A stretch of DNA of 64,000 bases from NCBI GenBank assembly GCA_035771175.1, contig CM069597.1, positions 7,847,001 through 7,911,000 on the forward strand, read 5' to 3'. Below are positions 11,401 through 22,066 of this stretch, piece by piece (the stretch's first letter is position 1; each line of letters opens with the position of its first letter). The position numbers and the translations under genes were made by a program. The DNA comes from Paratinospora sagittata. Lineage: Eukaryota; Streptophyta; Magnoliopsida; Ranunculales; Menispermaceae. Below the pieces are notes generated by a model. That model ran no database searches, was not told where the DNA came from, and was given only the letters and a program-made list of their open reading frames with translations.

Positions 11401-12164
11401 TAAATCAATAACCCACTCATCACCTGAGCATCCCACAGTGGCTGAAAGGACATTAGCACTATCAGACTCTTCCTTTGCAACTGCTGCATTACTAGAATCT
11501 TCTTATTTATGTTTTTCTTTTCCCTTATGCTCTGGACAATCTTTCCTAAAATGCCCTTCTTTGTGACATTCAAAGCACTTTAATTTTCTTCCCTTTAATT
11601 TTGATCTGGATGGACCTCCATGCCTTTGGACCCTTTTTGTTCTGATCTACCTCTAGCCAGCAAGCCTTCACCTGAGCTTTTTACTTTTTCTCCAGTAACC
11701 ATCTTTTTCAATTCCTTCGAGTTCAAAACTACTTTGACATCTTCTAGAGCCAGGGTGTCTCTACTGTAGATCAAAATATCCACAAAGTGCTCATAGGAAT
11801 CCTGTAGTGAACATAGCAAATACATTGCTTGGTCATCATCACTGAGTTTGTACTCAACTTTCTTTAAAGCCATAAGAATCTTGTTAAATTCATCATGATA
11901 TTCTTTCATGGATGCACCTTCCTTTATCTTCAACATGTGCAACTGTTTCTTCAGATACAACCGGTTTGTTAAAGATTTTGTCTAGTTTCTACTATAAACC
12001 TACAGCTATAGTTTCTTCTTCAACTTCTCGCATGACTTCATCACTCAAGCATAAGAGAATAGTAGTAAACGCTTTATCCATGATGTCATCTTTCTTTTTG
12101 TCTATTAGCTTCGCAAACAATGCATATATTTTCTTTAGCGCCTTTTTCAGCCCGTCTTGTGTCA
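8403..12164 (-). pseudogene. Copia-2 gag-pol (Ty1/copia, TNT1/Tork-like), main part
   Basis: Read on the minus strand from 12164 down, the pieces are: the rest of gag (KKQLHMLKIKEG at about 11950), a zinc knuckle CFECHKEGHFRKDC (about 11560-11600), a degraded protease region with a WVIDLGCSYHM-like segment (DSG changed to DLG) near 11420, and a GAG-pre-integrase/integrase region with frameshifts (10280-11115). RT follows with LEQLDVKTTFLHGDL (about 9640) and LYVDDMLIAA (about 9380), then RNase H with HCDSQNVIHLAKNQ (about 8620), ending at the stop at 8403. The residues resemble the TNT1/Tork group of copia elements. At least ten frame breaks are evident. The first gag codons lie beyond Gypsy-A at 20138-20216. 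Confidence 0.88.
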
Positions 12165-12169
12165 ACAGG

Positions 12170-13613
12170 TGTAATACCCTGTATTTCACAAAAAAAATTG
12201 TTTGGGCATAAATGCCCGGACGTTCGGGCAGCTGCCGGAACATCCGGGCAGATGTGTCCGGACGTACGGGCACTCGCCCGAACGTTCTGGCGCCAAAACT
12301 CCTATATAAGGGGCCCTCCCCCTCTTCATTTTTCACACCAAATTGTGATTTTTCCTCCTTTTTTTACTCATTCTGAGTTTTTAGTCTTTTGAGACTCTCT
12401 GTTCGAGACTCTCGGTGCAGTGCGGTGCGACGAAGTTCTATCCGGAGGAACGCGCCAAATCTGAAAAAGAAGAAATTCTTATCTGAAGGTGGGGAACGAA
12501 ACATAGGTTTGCTTGTTTTATAACTTTTATTAAAGTTTACATTCAATTATTATTATGTCTACTATTCATTTACACTGCATTATGTCATATAATGTCTATA
12601 TTGTCGCACTTATGCCTGTACATTTGGAATTCACGTATTACACTGTTATAATGCCGAATTTGTGGTCAATCTGGCTCAACTAGACTCGGTCTTGTCCTCA
12701 GTAACTTTAAATAGTGAACGGAGGCAGCGGGCTGCTCTAGGCGATTGGTATTTAAACAGACCTTGTGTCTCACCTCACAACTGGGGACTGATCTATTTGG
12801 TCTTATTGAAAGCTATCAGCTTATACAAGTAATACTAAATGTCTTAACCTTGCACGTCGTGATAAGGATCACCAGACGTTGCCAAAATCAGTCTAAACGT
12901 CAAGAGAAGACCAGACCAGTAGACTAGACCAGTTCATGCATTGGCATCATACATATAACTACCTAGGGACGTATGTGGTTTATGATTCATAGAATAGTTA
13001 GGAGGATTGCTCGCTATTCATTATATTTCTCTGGAGAGGGACGTACAATGAGAACCCGACTATGCCTGGGGAGGGACATCAGTATGTGAATCCAGAGTAT
13101 CGATCTTGAGGAGGGACGTACAATAGAACCTGGCTACGCCACGTCCGAACGGACATTTGTACCTGAACTCAGGCGATGTACGTTCATCAAACCATTACGA
13201 GACGGTGTCATGCAAACATACATATTGATTGATTATGATGCTCTAACGTGTATTTAAGAAATTTGATATTGAAGTATGTTTTATTAACTGTTATACTCAC
13301 GGACTATTTTACCCACTGAGCGCGTTAAGCTCACTCCATTATTATCAAATCTTTCACAGGAAATTAGGGTGGACTGGGTGCAGGTTTATGAGACCCACAT
13401 TTTGTACCCTTTGTATTATTCATTGGGGATTTTTAGGAGTATGTTCCCTTAACCATTTCATGTACAAATTATATTCTGAATTAAATGAAATTAGATTTGT
13501 ACTGTATTATATTTTCCACTACGCACTCTGTTGTTACCATTGTTATTATTCAAAATGCGTGCCCCGTCCGCGAGTGTACCTCCGGTTTAGGCACGTCCGG
13601 ATGGGGTGTGACA
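12170..13613 (+). repeat. Gypsy-A 5' LTR
   Basis: A 1444-bp LTR beginning TGTAATACCC and ending GGGGTGTGACA. U3 carries four palindromic ~20-bp units (12214-12294) just upstream of a TATA box (TATATAAG, 12303-12310). A pair of GGGACGTACAAT(G)AGAAC repeats lies near 13040 and 13110. The CACTGAGCGCGTTAAGCTCA block (about 13314) is conserved in all family LTRs. Confidence 0.95.
12214..12294 (+). promoter_or_regulatory. U3 palindrome array, Gypsy-A 5' LTR (four units)
   Basis: Four ~20-bp units, each a near-palindrome of the form GCCCGAACGTTCGGGC, end 8 bp before the TATA box. Other family LTRs carry one to five units: five at 18729-18829, one at 30902-30921, one at 38440-38459, three at 42793-42852 and one at 52411-52430. 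Position and dyad symmetry suggest a binding site for a dimeric transcription factor; this is inference. Confidence 0.6.
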
Positions 13614-13618
13614 TTTAA

Positions 13619-13631
13619 TGGTATCAGAGAG
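13619..13631 (+). promoter_or_regulatory. Primer-binding site, Gypsy-A
   Basis: TGGTATCAGAGAG begins five bases after the LTR end (...GTGACA TTTAA). Its first 11 bases match the initiator-Met tRNA PBS used by many plant elements. The same sequence occurs at 44109-44121 (Gypsy-C) and inverted at 63910-63922 (Gypsy-D). Confidence 0.88.
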
Positions 13632-13780
13632 TACGGTCCACGGCCTGCCCAAGTCCACCAAATTAGGGGAAAAAAAATTTCATTAGATATATATATCTTT
13701 AGAACTATATATATATATATATATATATGAATTATATATAGTTAAGATTTGTATTAAATATATATCTAAGAAAAATTTCA

Positions 13781-16700
13781 CTAGCGACCTACCAACTTGT
13801 TGGTGGGGCAAACACATGGTGGATCACAGTGAAAGAGGACCCAAGGGTCAACACAACGGATATGACTTGGCAACAGTTCGAGTCAATGTTTATTGATGAA
13901 TATTTTTCTGGCGCTGTGAAGAGGCAGAAGCGCCAGGAATTCGCTAAGTTATACCAGGACAGCATGACCGTCAGGGAATATGCTGGCAAGTTTAAAGAAT
14001 TATCAGTCTACTCTCTCTCAACCATCTCAACGGAGCAAGATAAGACTGAGAAGTTTTATAATGGCCTTCGCCATGATATTCGACAAGCCTTGTCGATCTT
14101 GGATCTCAAGATTTACAAGGAGGTTGTTGACAAAGCCATGAGCTTTGAACAAGAGAAGATCATCCATGAGCAGAGAATGAATAAGGAAAAAATGGCCTGC
14201 AACGTTTTCCCAACAAGGCTCGCAACAGGGCAACAAGAAGAAGCTCTACTACAATCAAAACCCATCCCTCCCAGCCCCTGTTTCGAAGAATGAGGCCACA
14301 ACACCTGCGGCTGAATCGTCTAACCCTAACCATTAGAGTTTTCGTAATCATGGCCGCGGAGGTCGTTATGGAAGGGGTGGCCGTAGAAACGGCAATGGTA
14401 GAGGTGGTGGTCGACACCACAATCAGGATGGCTAGCAGAACAATCAGCATGGCCAACAGAACCATCTGCAGTATCAGCCGACGTTTTTCAACTGAGGCCA
14501 GAAGGGCCATGTAAAATATCTCTGTCCACACCTTCAGCAACCTATTCCCGTTGTTCCAGTCCAACAAGCACCACCTGCTGCTAATGCCCAACCAGGCAGA
14601 ACCAAGGTCAACGGAATCAGGGCAGAGCATTTGCCATCGCTCAACAACCCCTCCCAGACAACAATGTAGTCGAAGGTACCTTTCCTTTGTTCAATATAAT
14701 GGTGCAAGTTTTGTTTGATTCAGGTGCTTCGCATTCTTTTATATCGTCGGCATTGGTAAGACATTTAGGCCTTCATCCTGAACCCACAAACATCACACTC
14801 CATGTCACATCATCTTTCGGATCTGGTACTGACGTGAATTTGCAGTGTTTTCGATGTGAGCTTCGAATGTCAGAACAGGTAATATATGCAAATCTTTTTG
14901 TGATGGATATTGAAGACTTTGACATCATCCTCGGCATGGACTAGCTAGCACCATTGAATGCAAAGATCGAATGTATGAAGAAGCAAATTCAGTTAACCTT
15001 GCCTACAGGAGAGTTTGTCAAGATCCAAGGAACAAGGAAATGGTTACACAAATCAACAGTTGCACTTCTCAAGGCACAACTTCGAGCTCTATCTCTTAGT
15101 GATGAAAATGAATCACCAGCACTATACCCTCTCGAAGTACACGATGTCCCGGTAATATCGAAATTTCCAACGGTTTTTCTAAATGACCTTCCTGGTCTAC
15201 CGCCTGCTCGAGAATTCGATTTTGAAATCAACCTCATATTTGGGACAGAGCCTATCTCAATTCCACCATACAGAATGTCAAATGTCGAGCTGGTCGAAGT
15301 AGACAAACAACTAAAGGAATTAGAGAGTAATGGCTTCATCAGAAAGAGTTCATCACCCTAAGGCGCTCCAGTTCTGTTTGTTCGCAAAAAGGATGGTTCG
15401 TTACGACTTGTATCGATTATCGCAAGTTGTATAACGTCACCATCAAGAACAGATATCCATTGTCCAGGATCGATGACTTGTTCGACCAACTTAGAGATGC
15501 CAAATACTTCTCTAAGATTGATTTACGGTTCGGTTATCACCAACTCCGGATCCGAGAGTCGGACATCACCAAGGCGGCGTTCAGAACTCGGTACGGTCAT
15601 TACAAGTTCTTGGTTATGCCGTTCGGTCTAACAAATGCACCTGCTGTATTCATGGATTTGATGAATCGCATATTTAGGTTATACTTAGACCGATTTGTGG
15701 TGGTTTTTGTGGACGACATCTTGATATATTCCTCAACCGGGGAAGACCATAAGATACATTTGAAGATAGTCCTCCAGACCTTGAGAAGCCACCAACTGTA
15801 TGCAAAGTTGAGTAAGTGCGAATTTTGGGCGAAGATAGTTCAAATTCTAGGCCATGTGGTTTCAGGCAATGACATTGAGGTAGATCCTTCTAAGGTTGAA
15901 GCAGTTTTAAACTGGAAGCAGCCTACCACTGTTACTAAGATTAGGAGTTTTCTTGGTTTGGCTGGCTATTACAGACGCTTCATCAAGGACTTCTCAAAGA
16001 TTGTTGAACCTATGACCAAGCTCACTCGAAAAGACGTGCGATTCATCTGGAATCCCGCCTGTGAAGCATCATTTCAGGAATTGAAGAAATGCCTCACGAC
16101 GGCACCTATACTTATCACTCCAAGAAATGCAATTGGATTTTCATTATACACCAACGCCTCTCTCCAAGGCTTAGGTGTCGTACTAATGCAAGAAGGCCAA
16201 GTTGTTGCATATGCCTCGAGGCAACTGAAGATTCATGAGGGTAATTACCCAACACATGACTTGGAACTTGCAGCTGTTGTGTTTGCACTGAAATTATGGC
16301 ATCATTACTTATACGGTGAATGGTTTGAGGTCTTCTCAGATCACAAGAGTCTTAAGTACATGTACACTCAGAGAGACCTAAACCTCCACCAAAGACGATG
16401 GTTGGAATTCTTGAAAGATTATGACTTTCAACTCTAGTACCATCCCGGAAAAGCCACTGTTGTGGCTGATGCCCTGAGTAGAAAATCGTACATTGCTTGC
16501 ACTCTTAACTTTGAAACGGGAAAGTTGGCTACAGAGATGGAGAACTTTAACCTACAACTGATCGAAGAGGGAACAAGATCACGACTCTCTCAATTATCAT
16601 CCAACTCTGAGCTAGTTCGAAAGATTTCAGCTGCTCAAGCCAATGACCTTATGTTAATGGAGAAATGAGAACTTTTACTTAGCGGACAGGACCTTTCTTA

Positions 16701-18051
16701 CTGGTCGGTCTCAGAAGACGGGGCCGTTTTCTATAAAAAATGTCTCTGTCTACCGAACGATCCTAAGGTTCGGAAAGAAGTGCTCACTGAGATGCACTGT
16801 TCGAGGTTCGCTATGCATCCTGGGGGTGACAAGATGTACAAGGATGTCAAGCAACAATTTTGGTTTTCTGGAATTAAGAAGGCAATTGCAGACTTCGTTG
16901 CTCGATGTCTCGTTTGCCAGAAAGTTAAGGCAGAACGAAGACTTCCCTCTGGACTTATCCAGCCGTTACCTATTGGAGAATGGAAGTGGGAGAACATGCA
17001 ATGGATTTTTTTACGGCCTTGCCTCGAAATAATAAATGGCAAGATGCTATCTGGGTTATCATTGACAGACTTACAAAGTCTGCACACTTCTTGCCAATAA
17101 AGTTCACGGATAACCCCGCCAAACTTGCAGAACTATATGAAAGAGAGATCGTATGCCTTCATGGCATACCACTCACGATCGTCTCTGATCGAGACCCTCG
17201 ATTCACATCAAATTTTTGGAAAAGCTTCCAGAGTAGAATGGGTTCTAAGATCACCATGAGCACAACATTTCACCCTCAGACTGATGGGCTGTCATAGCGT
17301 CTTATTCAAATCTTAGAAGACATGTTACAGTGTTGCATTTTGGACTTTAATGACGGATGGGCAAAAATACTTACATTTAGCTAAGTTTGCATACAACAAC
17401 AGCTACCAAACTAGTATCGGCATGGCACCGTACGAGGTTCTCTATGGTCGCCCTTGCAGATCTCCGGTATGCTGGTTAGATATGGCAGATCGACCACAGT
17501 TAGGCCCTGAACTAGTTCAAGAGACCTCTGAGAAGATCACACTAGTAAGGGAATGACTTCGTGTTGCACAAAGTCGACAGAAGAGCTATGCTGACAAGCG
17601 GAGAAAACCTCTAGAATTTGATAAGGGGGACTTTGTTTTTCTAAAAGTTCAGCCCACAAGAGGTGTCAAACGCTTTGGGATCAAAGGAAAGCTCTCCCCG
17701 CGGTATATAAGTCCATTTCAGATCATTGAACGTATTGGCAAACTTGCTTATCGTCTGTCCCTTCCATCGTCCATGCCTAAGGTTCATGACGTTTTTCACG
17801 TATCTATGCTTCGCAAGTATCGTCCTGATCCTTCTCATATCATCCCTCTAGTCGAGTTTCGAGTTGAGGAAGGAAATAAGTATCAAGAGATAGCGATACA
17901 TATTTTAGATAGAAAAACTCAAGAACTAAGGCGACGTAGCATACCACTTGTGAAAGTGTTCTAGGATCACCACGGCGTCGAGAAAGAAACATGGGAACTA
18001 GAAGCAACAATTAAACATAAATACCCTGAATTGTTTTCTAGTACCAACTGA
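13781..18051 (+). pseudogene. Gypsy-A gag-pol (Ty3/gypsy, Tekay-like chromovirus), broken
   Basis: The frame enters mid-gag at the ATYQLVGGANTWW block and runs to about 14290 before a frameshift. The zinc knuckle (about 14490-14520) has lost both leading Cys codons, one becoming TGA. Protease shows VLFDSGASHSF (about 14705); a TAG in place of a Trp codon ends that frame at 14942. RT starts near 15230, is stopped by TAA at 15359 and is shifted by a one-base deletion near 15408; it then reads openly from 15427 to 16437 through [10 protein letters not shown] (about 15705) and RNase H. Integrase has its H-H-C-C zinc region (16795-16925) and the [11 protein letters not shown] core (about 17180). 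The chromodomain (17885-18051) has a Trp-to-TAG change. PR-RT-RH-INT order plus a C-terminal chromodomain indicates a chromovirus. Confidence 0.92.
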
Positions 18052-18148
18052 TGATGCGATACATTGTATTATCTTCACTTATCAATAAAATGATGAAACT
18101 TTGTTTACACTTATCTTAATACATTGTTTAACTTGAATAACTACGCAA

Positions 18149-18646
18149 ATGTCTGAAAATAATATCAATGGATATAGTGATGCACACACGCAGTGGCCTC
18201 CTTGGCAACCTGTGGCTACTTCTCAAGAAGCAGAGTCACGTCACAACTACTTTGCATCACCAACTCCATCACCACACAGACAGCGATCATTATCGCCAGA
18301 GCGTGCATGGCTTTTTCGTAATAATCTCGTGCCCTCATCTTGGCAAGACCTTCTACCAAAATTGTCAGGCGGCCATATTCGAGCAGTTGAACGAAAAAGG
18401 ATTCCACCGCTCAACCTACCTTCCCTCAAACGATGTAACCAGCGCCCTCCACCACCATCTGTTATGCAAAGGTTGGAATCTTCAGAGGACGAGTCCGATT
18501 CCATTTGCTCTCCATGGTTTTATGATGATGAGGATTCCACCGACCACAGTGCTATTCAGGGACCATACAAGCACTACCCTGAACTCCCAAGAGATGACGC
18601 CAACACTGAATCTCAAGCAGATAACCATCATAACTACTTGAATTGA
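18149..18646 (+). CDS. Accessory ORF3 of the gypsy family (intact copy), function unknown
   Basis: A 165-codon frame starts at ATG 18149, 97 bp after the pol stop, and ends 34 bp before the 3' LTR. The N-terminus begins MSENNINGYSDAHTQWPP. A Pro/Ser-rich stretch with SPTPSPHRQRSLSPERAW follows (residues 37-56), then a basic Pro-rich middle (about 80-105), then an acidic segment with SSEDESDS and YDDEDS (about 110-130). I see no transmembrane segment, signal peptide or zinc motif, and no family I recognise. Homologous but damaged copies follow pol in Gypsy-B, C and D, so it belongs to the element. The +1 frame is also open for 157 codons (18168-18641). Host transcript capture or an envelope-like remnant are alternatives; neither is supported by motifs. 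Confidence 0.65.
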   Translation: MSENNINGYSDAHTQWPPWQPVATSQEAESRHNYFASPTPSPHRQRSLSPERAWLFRNNLVPSSWQDLLPKLSGGHIRAVERKRIPPLNLPSLKRCNQRPPPPSVMQRLESSEDESDSICSPWFYDDEDSTDHSAIQGPYKHYPELPRDDANTESQADNHHNYLN

Positions 18647-18680
18647 TTTCGAGGGTAAAATCCCTTTAAGGTAGGTAGAG

Positions 18681-20137
18681 TGTAATACCCTAGATTTCAC
18701 AAAAAAAAAAAGTCGTTTAGACAGAAATGCCCGGACGTTCAGGCAGCTGCCTGAACGTCCGAGCAGATGTGTCCGGACGTACGGGCACATGCCCGAACGT
18801 TCGGGCACCCGCCTAAACGTTTAGGTGCCAAAACTCCTATATAAGGGGCCCTCCCCCGCTTCATTTTTCACACCAAATTCACCCCAAATTGTGATTTTTC
18901 CTCCTCTTTTTACTCATTCTGAGTTTTTAGTCTTTTGAGACTCTCTGTTCGAGACTCTCGGTGCGGTGCGGCGAAGTTCTACCCGGAGGAAAGTGCCAGA
19001 TCTGAAAAAGAAGAAGTTCTTATCTGAAGGTGGGGAACGAAACATAGGTTTGCGTGTTTTATAACTTTTATTAAAGTTTACATTCAATTATTATTATTTT
19101 TACTGTTCATTTACACTGCATTATGTCATATAATGTTTATACTGTCGCACTTATGCCTGTACATTTGGAATTCACGCATTACACTGTTATAATGTCGGAT
19201 TTGTGGTCAATCTGGTTCAACTAGACTCGGTCTTGTCCTCAGTAACTTTAAATAGTGAACGGAGGCAGCGGGCTGCTCTAGGCGATTGGTATTTAAACAG
19301 ACCTTGTGTCTTACCTCACAACTGGGGACTGATCTATTTGGTCTTATTGAAAGCTATCAGCTTATACAAGTAATACTGAATGTCCTAACCTTGCACGTCG
19401 TGATAAGGATCACCAGACGTTGTCAAAATCAGTCTAAACGTCAAGAGAAGACCAGACCAGTAGACTAGACCAGTTCATGCATTGGCATCATACATATAAC
19501 TACCTAGGGACGTATGTGGTTTATGATTCATAGAATAGTTAGGAGGATTGCTCGCTATTCATTATATTTCTCTGGAGAGGGACGTACAATGAGAACCCGA
19601 CTATGCCTGGGGAGGGACATCAGTACGTGAATCCAGAGCATCGATCTTGAGAAGGGACGTACAATAGAACCTGGCTACGCCAGGGGAGATCGTCCGGACA
19701 GACATTTTTACGTGAACTCAGGCGATTTACGTTCATCAAACCATTACGAGACGGTGTCATGCAAACATACATGTTGATTGATTATGATGGTCTAACGTGT
19801 ATTTAAGATATTTGATATTGAAGTATGTTTTATTAACTGTTATACTCACGGACTATTTTACCCACTGAGCGCGTTAAGCTCACTCCATTATTATCAAATC
19901 TTTTACAAGAAATTAGGGTGGACAGGGTACAGGTTTATGAGGTTCATTGAAAATTTTTGGAAGTATGTTCCTTTAACCATTTCATGTACAAATTATATTC
20001 TGAATTAAATAAAATCAGATTTATATTGTATTATATTTTTTACTACGCACTCTTTTGTTACCATTGTTATTATTCCAAATACGCTCTCCATTAGTGAGTG
20101 TACCGTCGATTTAGGCACGTCTGGATAGAGTGTGACA
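18681..20137 (+). repeat. Gypsy-A 3' LTR
   Basis: A 1457-bp partner of 12170-13613, with five U3 palindrome units (18729-18829) and a TATA box near 18837. The region 19940-20137 has lost a segment (the GGACCCACATTTTGTACCC part) present in the 5' LTR, and its terminal 150 bp are more diverged. A weak purine-rich tract (18667-18680) precedes it. Confidence 0.94.
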
Positions 20138-20216
20138 ACAAGACTTGTATTTTAATCCACCAAAAATTAAAGTCATTCTTCTCATTAAACTTTTTGACCT
20201 TATATTTTGTAGTCAT
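20138..20216 (-). pseudogene. Copia-2 gag, first ~26 codons, split off by Gypsy-A
   Basis: On the minus strand the ATG at 20216 begins MTTKYKVKKFNEKNDFNFWW, the typical copia gag opening (a K-F-N-G-K-N-F-x-L-W pattern in relatives). The reading runs into the Gypsy-A terminus at 20137 and continues in the same gag at 12164 with the LTQDGLKKALKK segment. Confidence 0.85.
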
Positions 20217-20603
20217 ATCAAGTCACTACCTAGATCTGGTCGATACGTTTACACCACAAAAAATGAAAAAAATAATCCTCTGCACGTGATTGATTAACAA
20301 AGATTCAAATCAAAAGAGATAATGGGGCCCACTTGTTTAATAACTATCACACAAAAGGACAAAGAACTTTTGTTTTATATAAAACAACCTTTCTCTTCTC
20401 ACGTACGACCGCAGACACGATGTTTATTTTCCCCGATTTAATCTTTGTACTAATGATTTCATCACGTTGCACGGGTATTCCTCAATCGCAACCCAACGCC
20501 GTGCAGCGCCTTTTACCACTCGCCGACAACCTCAACCGCGATCAAGGACAACTCTACTACGTGTTTGTATTTTATGAAAAATCTGGCTCTTAAATGAATT
20601 TAT
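20217..20603 (-). other. Copia-2 leader between 5' LTR and gag, with decayed PBS
   Basis: On the minus strand the LTR end is followed by ATTCATTTAAGAGCCAG (about 20580-20600), which resembles a mutated tRNA-Met PBS (the AGAGCC part is kept). The centre (about 20440-20560) is clearly more GC-rich than its surroundings and open on the + strand. I recognise no protein in it. It is either untranslated leader or a small captured fragment. Confidence 0.45.
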
Positions 20604-20970
20604 TGAGATTTATGCAGCAAAATAAATACGAACACGCACACACATAAATATAAATTAAAATAATTAGAAGAACGTACACAGATTTATGTAGTTCGGTGAA
20701 GATCCGCCTACGTTCACGAAAAATAAAAATTTTACTAATCTAAAAAATTCAATACAATACTTATAATGTCTCTTTATTTTTACTCTTACTTCTTAATCTT
20801 CAAATACTAGGTATATATAGAGCTATAGACTTACTTTTCAATTTAGACTGAAAAAGTTTTTTACTCAGTTCATAAAATTAATACAGTCAAAGAAACTAAT
20901 AAAATAGAAACTCATGAAATAAAAAGTCTTTGAGCTCACAAAATAGCCGAGTCACACACCATACATAACA
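20604..20970 (-). repeat. Copia-2 5' LTR
   Basis: A 367-bp partner of 7973-8323. It includes a short insertion (AATACAGTCAAAG near 20880) absent from the other LTR. Many differences are C-to-T or G-to-A, the usual decay of methylated plant repeats. The TATATAGAG block is retained near 20813. Confidence 0.9.
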
Positions 20971-21316
20971 TTATTATCATATCAATAATTGCTACCAAAT
21001 GCCACCCGTGACTTGACCACTAAAGAATCTGACTTTTGTGAATAAGTCAGATGAAATGATTAAAGGTAGTGCTCCATATCTCAGCAAATACCAAAATGAG
21101 ATTATTGATTATGAGTATCTTCTTGTAATAATTATTATGTTTTAGCTTTAAAGTGTTATAAATACTATATGTATGTTTCAATTCATATATTAAAGAAGTG
21201 CACAAGTTCAAGTGGTAGTTTTAAAAAATTTTCATCCCTCTTCAACTTAAAGTCTTTTCTCCTCTTCATCAATATTTTTTCTTATTTTTAAGTTTCTTTG
21301 CTCACTACGTTACCAG
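20971..21316 (+). repeat. Copia-1 3' LTR, right part
   Basis: It continues the LTR interrupted at 7972. The opening TTATTATCATATCAATAATT matches about 197-215 of the 5' LTR, and 21090-21316 matches 3520-3752. It ends near TTACCA (21316). The U3 segment with the TATA box seen at 3201-3490 in the 5' LTR is absent here. Confidence 0.82.
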
Positions 21317-22066
21317 GTACACTGATGTGATGTGCATGGAATAAACTTGAGAAAGGCAAATCTGTAGGGGGGATGGGTTTTTCGAAATATGGAGAATTTC
21401 AACTGGATTTTTTAGCCAAACAAAGTTAGAGGATTGCAACTAATCTTAGTTCTTCACTAAGCCAATGCTACAAAGCCAAATACCTCAAAAATGAGAAAAT
21501 TTTGAAAGCTTAATTCATTAGGAAAGAGGCCTTCATGGGGTTGGCAGAGCATAGAGTTTGGGAGAGAGTTAATGCAAAATAGGTTGAGATATATAGAGTG
21601 TTGGGGATGATCGTTTCATCGATATATGGAAAAATCCATTGCTCCCAGGACCGATTACTTTTAAAGTTTCTTCACCACCACAACAAAGTCATGGCAGTAT
21701 AACCTCATTAGATCGAATTTCAACAAGGAATATTATGAAGTAATTACTTCTATATATTCTAATCAGCAGATCAGTTTTGCGCATCAAATGAATTTGGCAG
21801 CACTCTCCATCCGGTCAAAGCCAGAATGAAATCTGGATATTGGCTAGCCCAATACTTGAAATGCCAATGGTCATTGACGAAGAAAAACTATTGGGATGGC
21901 TAGCAATAATCTATCTTCTAAACAATGAGTGGCAAGCATGTTGAAAGCTGAATGTTCCCTCAAAATTAAAAAAACTTTCTATGGAGGTGCTGCAATGATT
22001 ACTTGGCATTAAAATGTAATTTTAAAAGGAGGAAACTAAACATTGATACTACATTGACTAGAAGAT
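21317..22066 (+). pseudogene. LINE (non-LTR) fragment: RT tail and zf-RVT region
   Basis: Translated pieces on the + strand match the region after RT in plant LINEs. A GMGFSKYGEFQ-like segment with FLAKQS (about 21370) is followed by CYKAKYLKN (about 21465), then a DDRFIDIWKNPLLPGP block (about 21610-21650, where relatives read G-D-G-x-x-I-x-I-W-x-D-P-W). The FLWRCCNDYLALKCNFKRR block (about 21975-22045) is typical of zf-RVT. Frames change several times. The LINE's more 3' parts appear at 30620 and 39780. Confidence 0.72.

Larger units (their letters stand above)
12170..20137 (+). mobile_element. Gypsy-A, Ty3/gypsy chromodomain element inserted in Copia-2 gag
   Basis: Direct LTRs (12170-13613; 18681-20137) bound a tRNA-Met PBS, a shortened leader, a truncated gag, PR-RT-RH-INT-chromodomain and ORF3. 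The flanking 5-mers ACAGG (12165-12169) and ACAAG (20138-20142) are a plausible target duplication with one change. Compared with Gypsy-C it lacks the accessory ORF1, the spacer and the gag N-terminus. It joins the leader directly to mid-gag near 13770, an internal deletion of about 3.2 kb. Confidence 0.93.
7973..20970 (-). mobile_element. Copia-2, Ty1/copia element inserted in the Copia-1 3' LTR
   Basis: Paired LTRs (7973-8323 and 20604-20970) in direct orientation bound a minus-strand gag-pol. On the minus strand the LTR runs TGTTATGTATGG...AAATCTCA. The flanks are two halves of one Copia-1 LTR: the left flank matches positions up to about 195 of the window and the right flank matches about 195-270. 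The flanking 5-mers (TTTGT and TTATT) are not a clean target duplication. Gypsy-A interrupts gag. Without it, the element is about 5 kb. Confidence 0.88.

Noticed and set aside
12214..12294. CRISPR-like array
   Set aside because: The short palindromic units lack unique spacers and sit in plant LTR promoters.
12745..12927. 60-codon frame, repeated identically at 19286 and in related form at 31330, 38901, 43222 and 52827
   Set aside because: It recurs because it lies in the gypsy LTRs; it is within the R/U5 part and has no protein-like features.
15427..16437. Single intact 336-codon RT-RNase H gene
   Set aside because: It is only the surviving part of Gypsy-A pol between a deletion upstream and a TAG at its end, not an independent gene.
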